DNA of 64,000 nt from positions 1-64,000 of the forward strand of contig JAEINS010000008.1 in NCBI GenBank assembly GCA_016342755.1, given 5' to 3'. A program made the position numbers and the translations under genes. The number at the start of each line of letters is the position of its first letter. Position 1 is the stretch's first letter. Under the pieces are notes generated by a model, which saw only the letters and a program-made list of their open reading frames with translations, was not told the origin of the DNA and did not search any database. Shown here in pieces: positions 56,415 to 64,000 of this stretch. Source of the stretch: Melioribacteraceae bacterium (GTDB lineage Bacteria; Bacteroidota; Ignavibacteria; Ignavibacteriales; Melioribacteraceae).

Positions 56415-57034
56415 TGGATCAAAAAAAATATTATTACGCAACTCCCGGAGTTTTATCGGCTATAATTCTGTCATCAAATTTTTTGAGCGCAAATATATTT
56501 TCATTTGGATTTGAATCATTCACAGTATGGTTTGTTCTTTCACTTTTATGTTTTGCCTGCGGATGGTTAATAAATAAAACTCTTGGCTGGGTAATAGGCG
56601 GCAGATTAGTTTTTGCTGTTATTGTTGCATCAGCTTTAGTTAGTTTATTTTTAGTCTCATTTTTTAATAATTATTTCCAGTTAGATAATCTATTAACTGA
56701 GAATTTAGTTCTTTATACTTTACGTGATATAACACTCGGTGTTATGGCATTATTTGGTATGACGGTTTCTGAGGTTTTTGTTTTACAAAATCAGAACACT
56801 GAACTTACTTGCCAAAACAAATCACTAGAAGAAAATAAAAATGATGCTGAACGCAGAGTAGCGTTAATTATTGACGAGGCAAAGTTAAAAGCTGATAGGT
56901 TAGTTTTTGAAGCGGAGAAAAAAGCTAAATCAATTATAGATGCAAAAAATACTGCTGAAATTAAAATTAAAGAACTCATTCAGATTGAAAGAGAACTATT
57001 AAAAAAATACGAAGAAGAAGATAATTTAGAATAA
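56414..57034 (+). CDS. Membrane protein with C-terminal coiled coil, unknown
   Basis: A 206-residue protein; the ATG at 56414 shares a base with the preceding stop. About four hydrophobic segments (near 12-30, 36-55, 64-85, 98-120) are followed by a long Lys/Glu/Ala coiled coil (about 125-200). The coiled coil resembles a stalk facing the cytoplasm. Its place between purine nucleoside phosphorylase and ileS, two genes after divIVA, suggests a link with cell-pole or division machinery, but no family was recognised. Confidence 0.65.
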   Translation: MDQKKYYYATPGVLSAIILSSNFLSANIFSFGFESFTVWFVLSLLCFACGWLINKTLGWVIGGRLVFAVIVASALVSLFLVSFFNNYFQLDNLLTENLVLYTLRDITLGVMALFGMTVSEVFVLQNQNTELTCQNKSLEENKNDAERRVALIIDEAKLKADRLVFEAEKKAKSIIDAKNTAEIKIKELIQIERELLKKYEEEDNLE

Positions 57035-57048
57035 AAGTATAAGAGATA

Positions 57049-60000
57049 ATGATGTTTAAACAATATGACGGGAAGGTTAATTATCCCGAGATAGAAGAGA
57101 ACGTATTAAAGCAATGGAAAAACAACGAGATATTTGAGAAAAGTATATCGACACGAAGCGAACAGAAACCATTTACATTTTTTGAAGGACCTCCGACAGC
57201 AAACGGAAAACCCGGTATTCATCATGTAATGGCACGTACTTTAAAAGATCTTGTTTGCAGATACAAAACTTTACAAGGTTATAGAGTTAATAGAAAAGCC
57301 GGTTGGGATACACACGGTCTTCCGGTTGAGATTGAAGTAGAAAAACAGTTAGGTATTCAAAGTAAAAGTGAAATACCTGAATACGGTGTAGATAAATATA
57401 ATAAGGTTTGCCGCGATTCTGTTTTTACATACAAAGATTTGTGGGAAAAAATGACTGACAGAATGGGTTATTTCATTAACATGGACGATCCATATGTAAC
57501 CTGTACAAACGAATATATTGAATCTGTCTGGTGGTCGTTAAAAACTTTATTTGATAAAGGATTAATTTATCAGGATTATAAAATTGTTCCGCAGTGTCCA
57601 AAGTCAGAAACTGTGTTATCATCGCACGAATTGGCTCTTGGCTACAAAGATACAAAAGATCCTTCTGTTTATGTAATGTTTAAGCTGGAAGAATCTGAAT
57701 ATACAAAAGATGGCGAAACTTTTTTCTTGGTATGGACAACAACTCCATGGACACTTATTTCTAACGTTGCAGTAGCTGTTGGTCCTGATATAGACTATGT
57801 TAAAATTAAAACAGATGACAGATATTTAATCTTAGCAAAACAAAGATTATCAGTTATTAAAAATGATTATGAAATAGTTTCTGAAATGAAAGGAAGCGAT
57901 TTAGCCGGACAAAGTTACGAGCAGATGTTTAAATATTGCGAAGTTGATAAAAAAGCTTTTTATGCAATAGAAGCTGATTTTGTAAGTACACAGGATGGTT
58001 CCGGTATTGTTCATATAGCTCCTGCTTTTGGTGCCGATGACTATGAAATTTCTAAGAAAAACAATCTCCCTTTTTTACAGCCTGTTACAAGAGGCGGTTT
58101 ATTTACAGAGGAAATAACTGATCATAAAGGTAAATTTGTTAAAGATGCTGATAATGATATTATTTATCAGTTAAAACAAATGAAGCAGCTTTACAGAAAA
58201 GAAACCATAACTCACTCCTATCCGTTTAGCTGGAGATTTGATGATGTGCCGGTTATATATTATGCACGCGAATCATGGTTTATTAGAACTACTTCTGTTG
58301 CTGATAGAATGGTTGAACTTAATAAAACAATTAACTGGAATCCGAAAGAAGTTGGAAGCGGCAGATTTGGAAACTGGTTAGAAGATAATAAGGACTGGGC
58401 TTTATCGCGCGATAGATTCTGGGCAACACCTTTGCCAATCTGGGTTTCTGAAGACGGCGAAGATATGTTTGCCGTTGGCAGTATTGAAGATCTTAAAAAA
58501 GGTTTTATGCTTAAAGACGGCGTAAAAATTTCCGTAAGCGAAGTTGATGATATAGATCTTCACAAGCCATTTGTTGACGATGTATTTTTTGAAAAAGACG
58601 GCAAGGTTTACAAACGTACTCCTGAATTAATTGACGTTTGGTACGACTCTGGTGCAATGCCTTTTGCCCAGTATCACTATCCGTTTGAGAATAAAGAATT
58701 TTTCGAAAAGAATTTCCCGTCCGATTTTATCTGTGAAGGTATTGATCAGACACGCGGATGGTTCTATACAATGCATGCAATTTCAACTATGTTATTTGAT
58801 AGTGTAGCGTACAAAAATTTAATTGTTAATGAACTTATCCTCGATAAAAACGGCATGAAAATGTCAAAATCAAAAGGCAATACAGTAAATCCTTTTGAAT
58901 TATTTGATAAATATGGTGCTGATGCAACAAGATGGTATTTGGTTACAACATCTCCGCCCTGGAGACCGACTTTATTTGATGAAGACGGAATAATTGAAGT
59001 TCAGAGAAAGTTCTTTGGAACACTTATGAACACGTACAATTTCTTTGCTCTGTATGCTAATCTTGACGGCTTTAATTTCAGCGAAGATGCAGTTCCGTAT
59101 AAAAACAGACCGGAAATTGACAGGTGGATAATTTCGAAACTAAATACTTTAGTTAAAGAATATGAAGAACTAATGGATGGCTACGATCCGACTAAAGCAG
59201 CCAGAGCAGTTTCCAGCTTTACAATAGATCAGCTTTCCAATTGGTATGTAAGAAGATGCAGAAGAAGATTCTGGAAGTCTGATATGAATGAAAATAAACT
59301 TTCTGCTTATCAGACACTTTATGAATGTTTAGAAAAAGTTGCAATTCTTTCAGCTCCGTTTGCTCCGTTTACTGCTGAAGAATTATTCCAAAATTTAACT
59401 AACGCAACTGGTAAAAAAGAAGCTGAATCAGTTCACTTAGTAGAGTTTCCAAAAGTTGATTTCATTGATACAGAACTTGAAGAAAAAATGGATATTGCTC
59501 AAAAGGTAGTTTATATAACCCGTTCAATGAGAGCAAAGTCCGATCTGAAAGTCCGACAGCCGTTAGCAAAAATTATGATTGCGGTTGATGCATCCAAACG
59601 TGAAGCTGTAAAGAGTATGGAAGACGTAATTCTTGATGAAGTTAATATTAAGGACCTTGTAATTCTTGAAGATGATGCCGGTATAGTTAGCAAATCAGCA
59701 AAAGCAAACTTTAAGGTTATTGGACCAAAGTATGGTAAAATGGTTAAAAAACTGGCGGCTAGAATTGCTCAGTTAAATAAAGAAGAAATTGAAACATTAG
59801 AAAAAGAAAATAAACTAACCTTAGCTATTGATGAGGAACAAGTTGAAATATCATCTGCCGATGTTGAAATAATAAGTACTGAAATTGAAGGCTGGGTTGT
59901 TGAAACTGAAGAAGGTGTTACAGTTGCTATTGATAGTGAACTTAACGAAGATTTAATAGCTGAAGGACTTGCCAGAGAGACTGTTAACCGAATTCAGAAT

Positions 60001-60216
60001 ATGCGTAAAGACTCTGGTTTTGAGATTATGGATAGGATTAATATTAGTTTCTTTAGTGATGAAAAATTTGTAAACTATGTAAAACAATTTGAAGAGTACA
60101 TTTCTACAGAAACTCTTGCTGATACGATGAATTATAATAGTAATCAGGACGGAATTAAACAAGAGTTTGAAATTGGCGAGTATAACTGTAGTATCAGTAT
60201 TACTAAAAGTTTATAA
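57049..60216 (+). CDS. ileS: Isoleucyl-tRNA synthetase with altered HIGH motif
   Basis: A 1055-residue class I synthetase charging tRNA-Ile. The HIGH signature at residues 56-59 reads GIHH (PGIHHVMARTLKD), that is, the first and third positions are exchanged. The KMSKS loop is normal (KMSKSKGN near 604). The editing domain and the C-terminal anticodon domain are present, and the length fits IleRS type 2. Type 2 enzymes with a GXHH motif are known to resist mupirocin strongly. Followed closely by a dksA-like gene. Confidence 0.95.
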   Translation: MMFKQYDGKVNYPEIEENVLKQWKNNEIFEKSISTRSEQKPFTFFEGPPTANGKPGIHHVMARTLKDLVCRYKTLQGYRVNRKAGWDTHGLPVEIEVEKQLGIQSKSEIPEYGVDKYNKVCRDSVFTYKDLWEKMTDRMGYFINMDDPYVTCTNEYIESVWWSLKTLFDKGLIYQDYKIVPQCPKSETVLSSHELALGYKDTKDPSVYVMFKLEESEYTKDGETFFLVWTTTPWTLISNVAVAVGPDIDYVKIKTDDRYLILAKQRLSVIKNDYEIVSEMKGSDLAGQSYEQMFKYCEVDKKAFYAIEADFVSTQDGSGIVHIAPAFGADDYEISKKNNLPFLQPVTRGGLFTEEITDHKGKFVKDADNDIIYQLKQMKQLYRKETITHSYPFSWRFDDVPVIYYARESWFIRTTSVADRMVELNKTINWNPKEVGSGRFGNWLEDNKDWALSRDRFWATPLPIWVSEDGEDMFAVGSIEDLKKGFMLKDGVKISVSEVDDIDLHKPFVDDVFFEKDGKVYKRTPELIDVWYDSGAMPFAQYHYPFENKEFFEKNFPSDFICEGIDQTRGWFYTMHAISTMLFDSVAYKNLIVNELILDKNGMKMSKSKGNTVNPFELFDKYGADATRWYLVTTSPPWRPTLFDEDGIIEVQRKFFGTLMNTYNFFALYANLDGFNFSEDAVPYKNRPEIDRWIISKLNTLVKEYEELMDGYDPTKAARAVSSFTIDQLSNWYVRRCRRRFWKSDMNENKLSAYQTLYECLEKVAILSAPFAPFTAEELFQNLTNATGKKEAESVHLVEFPKVDFIDTELEEKMDIAQKVVYITRSMRAKSDLKVRQPLAKIMIAVDASKREAVKSMEDVILDEVNIKDLVILEDDAGIVSKSAKANFKVIGPKYGKMVKKLAARIAQLNKEEIETLEKENKLTLAIDEEQVEISSADVEIISTEIEGWVVETEEGVTVAIDSELNEDLIAEGLARETVNRIQNMRKDSGFEIMDRINISFFSDEKFVNYVKQFEEYISTETLADTMNYNSNQDGIKQEFEIGEYNCSISITKSL

Positions 60217-60244
60217 TAGGAAGGAAGCCGTTTGGAGGTGTAAT

Positions 60245-60712
60245 ATGGCAAAAAAAGAAGATACAAACAGATTGGTTGAGGTAACAACTCCTTCTAAAAC
60301 AAGGAAGAAAGTTAAAGGTTATCTTAAGAAGGATTTAAATGCCTTCAAAGAAGTAATACTTGCAAAATGTGAAGAAATAATTGAACAGCTTCAAAACCTA
60401 AAGGATCAGATGATGGATCCTACAACCGGACAGTATGTTAATGAAAATTCTCCTTATTCACTTCATATGGCAGAGCAGGGAACTGATGCCATGGAAAGAG
60501 AAAAACTGTACCTATGGGCGCAGAGAGAGAATAAATTTTTAGGTTATCTTGAAGATGCTCTTCAGAGAATTGATAACGGAACTTATGGTATTTGTGTTGC
60601 AAGTTTTGATGATGCCGAGCCTCATTTAGTTCCGAAAGAACGTTTGATGGCTGTTCCTCACACTCAGCTTTGTGTTGCATGTAAAGAGAAACAAGACAAA
60701 AAAAGAAGATAA
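60245..60712 (+). CDS. DksA/TraR-family protein
   Basis: A 155-residue protein beginning at the ATG after GGAGGTG (60245); codons further upstream overlap ileS and are rejected. The coiled-coil middle is followed by the TraR/DksA C-terminal region (NGTYGICVASFDDAEPHLVPKERLMAVPHTQLCVACKE). The first half of the zinc motif is CVAS, so only three of four cysteines remain. DksA relatives bind RNA polymerase secondary channel and tune stress transcription. Encoded between ileS and lspA. Confidence 0.85.
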   Translation: MAKKEDTNRLVEVTTPSKTRKKVKGYLKKDLNAFKEVILAKCEEIIEQLQNLKDQMMDPTTGQYVNENSPYSLHMAEQGTDAMEREKLYLWAQRENKFLGYLEDALQRIDNGTYGICVASFDDAEPHLVPKERLMAVPHTQLCVACKEKQDKKRR

Positions 60713-60731
60713 TTAAGTAGGCTGAGTTAGT

Positions 60732-61349
60732 TTGAGAGTATTATATTTTTCGTTTATTGTTGTTCTGTTAGATCAGATAACTAAAGTTGTTGTTAAGGGT
60801 ATATCAATTCCTTTTTTAGGAATTGAGTTAAAAGGAATGAAATATGCCCACAGTATAAATGTGATTGGTGATTTTTTTAAAATTACTTTTGTCGAAAATC
60901 CGGGCATGGCATTTGGCTTGGATTTTGGACCTATCGCAAAATTTTTCCTTTCTTTATTTTCTATCATTGCAAGTATTGGGCTGATAATTTATATCTATAA
61001 ATCTTTAGATAAAAGATTTATATTCAGATTTGCCCTTGCCCTAATACTTGGCGGAGCAGTTGGTAATTTAATTGATCGTGTTTTTTACGGTCTTATTTAC
61101 GATTACGCTCCATTAATGTATGGAAAGGTTGTTGATTTTTTGAATGTCGACTTCTGGGATTTCACACTTTTTGGGCATACATACGACAGATGGCCAATTT
61201 TTAATATTGCCGATGCTTCTGTTTCAATTGGTGTTGTTCTGCTGGTTTTGTTTAACAGAGATACTGATGAGACTGTTGAAAAAGCCAAAGATGAAGAAGA
61301 GATTGAAAATTATCAAAAATTAAAAGAACTTGATTCAAGTATTAGCTAA
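60732..61349 (+). CDS. lspA: Signal peptidase II
   Basis: LspA removes signal peptides of lipoproteins at the inner membrane. The start is a TTG; it gives the standard N-terminus with LDQITK. Catalytic aspartates lie in VVDFLN and NIADASVSIG, and VENPGMAFG and GGAVGNLIDR are present. Four membrane helices. At 205 residues it is longer than usual, with an acidic tail. It serves the lipoproteins found across this window. Its stop overlaps the rluD ATG. Confidence 0.93.
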   Translation: MRVLYFSFIVVLLDQITKVVVKGISIPFLGIELKGMKYAHSINVIGDFFKITFVENPGMAFGLDFGPIAKFFLSLFSIIASIGLIIYIYKSLDKRFIFRFALALILGGAVGNLIDRVFYGLIYDYAPLMYGKVVDFLNVDFWDFTLFGHTYDRWPIFNIADASVSIGVVLLVLFNRDTDETVEKAKDEEEIENYQKLKELDSSIS

Positions 61350-62338
61350 TGGCAAATATTATTACAGAGAGATTATTTGAATATGATCTCTCGGAAGGCG
61401 AGAAGAAAAAACGCATTGATATTTATTTAGCTAATGTTGTTGAGTATGCCAGCCGTTCAAGAATTCAGCATTTAATTAAACACGAACTTGTTACTATTAA
61501 TGGCAAAGTTGCAAAAGCCAATAGTAAAGTTGTTGCCGGCGATAAAATAGTTCTAAGAATTCCATGTCACCCAAGACCCGATGTAATTGAAGCTGAGGAA
61601 ATTCCACTTGATATTATTTATGAAGATGAAAGTTTTCTATTAGTTAATAAAGCTGCCGGAATGGTTGTGCATCCTGCATTTGGTAATCATACAGGAACAA
61701 TGGTTCACGCATTACTTCATCATGTTAAAGATTTAAGTAATATGAATGATGATCCCGCGCGTCCCGGAATTGTTCACCGTATTGATAAAGAAACCAGCGG
61801 ACTTCTTGTTGTTGCAAAAGATGAATGGACACATGCACAGCTTGCGTATCAGTTTCAAGATCACTCAATTGAGCGTGAATACTGGGCAATTGTATGGGGG
61901 CACTTCAAAGAGCCTAAAGGCGAAATAATTGGAAATATTACCAGAAGTAAAAAAGACCGTAAAGTTTTTACGGTAAGTGAAACTGAAGGTAAACACGCTC
62001 ACACTTTTTACGAAGTTATAGAAGAATTTGAGTTTCTTACTCTTGTAAAACTTCATCTTAAAACCGGAAGAACACACCAAATCCGTGTTCACATGAATCA
62101 TATAAACCATCCGGTATTTGGCGACCCAGTTTATAACGGAAGAGCAATTCGTTATGGTTCAGATCTGCCAAAAGTAAAAGCTAGGGTGGAAAATTTATTG
62201 AAAATAATGAATAGACAGGCACTACACGCAAAAACTCTTGGTTTTATTCATCCCAAATCTAAAGAAAAAGTTTTTTTTGAATCTGAACTTCCTGATGATA
62301 TGAAAGAGGTTTTAGAGAAAATTAAGATTACAGAATAG
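61349..62338 (+). CDS. rluD: RluD-family 23S rRNA pseudouridine synthase
   Basis: A 329-residue RluA/RluD-family enzyme. An N-terminal S4 domain (about 15-80) precedes the catalytic domain with HRIDKETSGLLVVAK, whose aspartate (about residue 146) performs uridine isomerisation. GRTHQIRVHM is the conserved basic segment. RluD modifies 23S rRNA helix 69; sequence similarity does not separate it from other RluA-family members with certainty. Last gene of this run. Confidence 0.9.
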   Translation: MANIITERLFEYDLSEGEKKKRIDIYLANVVEYASRSRIQHLIKHELVTINGKVAKANSKVVAGDKIVLRIPCHPRPDVIEAEEIPLDIIYEDESFLLVNKAAGMVVHPAFGNHTGTMVHALLHHVKDLSNMNDDPARPGIVHRIDKETSGLLVVAKDEWTHAQLAYQFQDHSIEREYWAIVWGHFKEPKGEIIGNITRSKKDRKVFTVSETEGKHAHTFYEVIEEFEFLTLVKLHLKTGRTHQIRVHMNHINHPVFGDPVYNGRAIRYGSDLPKVKARVENLLKIMNRQALHAKTLGFIHPKSKEKVFFESELPDDMKEVLEKIKITE

Positions 62339-62772
62339 ATTTAACTCTTGCTAGTAAACGCTCCCCATCTGAAAACAGATTTTCTAAACTTATTTATTAA
62401 TTTTGTACTGTATTCGGGTAACAAAATATAAATGTTGTATCTAAATAAGTTAATGTGTTTTGTAAATAAAATATTCTGTAGTTTAATAATATGTTGGTGT
62501 ATGAATATAAATTAGATAAAGTTTTTCATCAAAACTTCCATTTCCAATACCAAAACGAATTTTAATCTTTCCTTAAACAAGTCCCTTTTTTGTCAACTTA
62601 TTTTAAGACGAGACAGTTTGTCAAAGAGCAAAATTTCTTGACAAGTACTCTTAATTCTTTATAAACATATACGAATTCTCATTCATTCTATGCACTTTCA
62701 AATACTTCCTAAAACCAAAATTTTAATTTACTAATTTATAGATTGAAATTAGTAATAATCTGGGAGTAAAGA
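62339..62772. other. Gene-free region before the OmpA-type gene
   Basis: No protein gene over 434 AT-rich bases. The only signal seen is a sigma-70-type promoter near the right end, listed separately. Confidence 0.5.
62638..62665 (+). promoter_or_regulatory. Candidate sigma-70-type promoter
   Basis: TTGACA (62638-62643), a 16-base spacer and TATAAA (62660-62665), about 110 bases upstream of the OmpA-type gene. Confidence 0.5.
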
Positions 62773-64000
62773 ATGATACAAAAGATAGTTTTTACAGTAA
62801 TCTTGTTTTTGTTTGTGAATATCACATTTCTAAATGCACAGTTTTTTAATCCAACCAAAATAATTAAAAATACAGTTGAGGAGAAGCTAGAAGAAAAGCT
62901 AGAAGAAGGTGTGAGTAATTCTATTGATGATGCTTTTGAAGGGAAAAAAAGAAAAAGTAATAAAAATGATGGGAAACAAACTGAATCTGATTCTGATTTC
63001 TATCCTCCGGATGGAGCAACAGACATATCAATTCCGGTAACTTTTAAGTGGAATATAGAATGTCCGGATATTGATCAATATGGTCATGAATTTTATCTTC
63101 ATACAACGTCAGATTATGGGGCTCACATGGTAGGCGGACCGATTAAAAATGAATTCACCTATTCTGAGTTAGAACCAAACACAACATATTATTGGAAAGT
63201 TGTTGCGGCTGGAAATAAGGGATATATGCCTGGACCAAGTGGAAGTTTTACAACTGGTGATGGAAGTAATGATGAATCAGCAGAGCAAGAACCTAAAATG
63301 AATGTACAGTGGAGCAAGTTCGATTTTGTACCTGGTGATGAAGTTATTTTTGAAGATGCACCAGATATTATGGAAGAAAATGGTGAATTTCCTAGTCGCT
63401 GGGATTTAGTTAAAGGTCAAGTTGAAATTGCAAACGTAAATGGTGAAAACGTTATTATGTTTATTGATGGTAGTCCATCCATTATACCATTTCTTGAAAA
63501 CTCTAAGGAAGATTATCTGCCAGAAGTTTTTACAGTTGAATTTGACATGTACAGACCGGGAAACGGAAATAGATTTCAACTTTATTTGAGTGATATGAAA
63601 AATCAAACTGCTATGGATAATCAAGAGTTTGAGATTACATATAATCGAATTACAACCCCAGATGGTATTGCAGTTGAACATCCAAATGTAGATTCGGACA
63701 TGCTATCAAAGGGTAGATGGATTCATATATCGTTAGCATATACAAAAGGAAAACTTAAAGTATATATGGATGATTCTAGATTGATAAATATTCCAAGATA
63801 TGCTAAAAATCCTACTGGGGTAACAATTCAGGCTTATTTTGCTGATCTAAGTGAAAATAAAGCTTTCTATCTTAAGAATTTTAGAATTGCCAAAGGTGGT
63901 GTTAAGTATTATGACAGAGTTTTAACTGATGGGAAAATTATTTGTAACGGAATTCGTTTTGATGTGAATAAAACAACGCTAAAACCAGAGAGTATAGGTC
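62773..64000 (+). CDS. OmpA-family exported protein (partial, cut by window end)
   Basis: The open frame begins at the ATG after GGGAGTAAAGA and runs to the window edge (409 codons) without a stop. A signal peptide ends LNAQ, then comes an acidic coiled stretch (VEEKLEEKLEEG). Residues about 75-160 form an FN3-like unit (FYPPDGATDISIPVTFKW to TYYWKVVAAG), and the following part is a beta-sandwich-like region. The last residues (ICNGIRFDVNKTTLKPESIG) match the start of an OmpA peptidoglycan-binding domain, so the gene should continue with it. Confidence 0.85.
   Translation, partial: MIQKIVFTVILFLFVNITFLNAQFFNPTKIIKNTVEEKLEEKLEEGVSNSIDDAFEGKKRKSNKNDGKQTESDSDFYPPDGATDISIPVTFKWNIECPDIDQYGHEFYLHTTSDYGAHMVGGPIKNEFTYSELEPNTTYYWKVVAAGNKGYMPGPSGSFTTGDGSNDESAEQEPKMNVQWSKFDFVPGDEVIFEDAPDIMEENGEFPSRWDLVKGQVEIANVNGENVIMFIDGSPSIIPFLENSKEDYLPEVFTVEFDMYRPGNGNRFQLYLSDMKNQTAMDNQEFEITYNRITTPDGIAVEHPNVDSDMLSKGRWIHISLAYTKGKLKVYMDDSRLINIPRYAKNPTGVTIQAYFADLSENKAFYLKNFRIAKGGVKYYDRVLTDGKIICNGIRFDVNKTTLKPESIG

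Overview
The window is a contiguous piece of an AT-rich bacterial chromosome. It probably comes from the Ignavibacteria/Chlorobi side of the FCB group. The reasons are a type IX secretion (T9SS) C-terminal sorting domain of the NYPNPFNPTTTI type, many predicted outer-membrane barrels, weak Shine-Dalgarno signals, an omega-like RpoZ in a gmk-rpoZ-coaBC order, and a B12-dependent ribonucleotide reductase. No rRNA, tRNA, CRISPR array, insertion sequence or prophage was seen. The taxonomy is inferred from gene style, not from a marker tree.

Layout. 1-6781: housekeeping run (yicC, gmk, rpoZ, coaBC, family-4 uracil-DNA glycosylase, dnaB) and two membrane proteins. 6782-20468: a large multihaem electron-transfer region. 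It holds a tetrahaem c554-like cytochrome, an outer-membrane barrel, a 14-haem cytochrome, a lipoprotein cytochrome with six CXXCH and one CX4CH, a sigma-54 activator, a lipoprotein cytochrome with ten CXXCH and one CX3CH, two paralogous tandem-rhodanese lipoproteins, a TPR protein, and a 1163-residue cytochrome made of three octahaem repeats (24 CXXCH) ending in a T9SS sorting domain. 20516-27377: a two-component system of the NtrB/NtrC type, a barrel protein, a small Asp/Gly-rich secreted protein, a PagL-like lipid A deacylase and a lipoprotein. 27378-32009: a chemoreceptor, a DUF2279 protein and a PHP phosphatase fused to two ACT domains. 32053-35833: a probable molybdenum-cofactor riboswitch followed by moaA, a moaC-moaB fusion, moeA and a MOSC protein; mobA lies at 40196. 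36111-40123: an octahaem tetrathionate-reductase-family cytochrome, a cytochrome b, and a split YeeE/YedE sulfur transporter with a rhodanese-like tail. 40912-50371: central metabolism and envelope genes (mdh, pta, malQ, AI-2E transporter, barrels, a SUMF1-fold lipoprotein, TerB-like). 50679-62338: nrdJ and a run containing yggS, divIVA, a purine nucleoside phosphorylase, ileS, a dksA-like gene, lspA and rluD. 62773 to the end: an OmpA-family protein cut by the window edge.

How the parts may work together. The first cytochrome group looks like a porin-cytochrome conduit: periplasmic haem protein, barrel, lipoprotein cytochromes, and a very large surface cytochrome exported by T9SS. Matching GTTTCA-N2-TGAAAC palindromes and sigma-54-like -24/-12 elements lie upstream of both cytochrome transcription units, next to a sigma-54 activator gene, so the units are probably co-regulated. 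Rhodanese lipoproteins here, and the octahaem/YeeE/rhodanese operon 16 kb away, point to sulfur compounds (thiosulfate, tetrathionate, polysulfide) or metal/selenium oxyanions as substrates. The substrate cannot be read from sequence.

The most noteworthy items are the triple-octahaem T9SS cytochrome with its neighbouring rhodanese lipoproteins, the palindrome/sigma-54 control, the octahaem-YeeE-rhodanese module, the GIHH signature motif in IleRS, and the PHP-ACT-ACT fusion.
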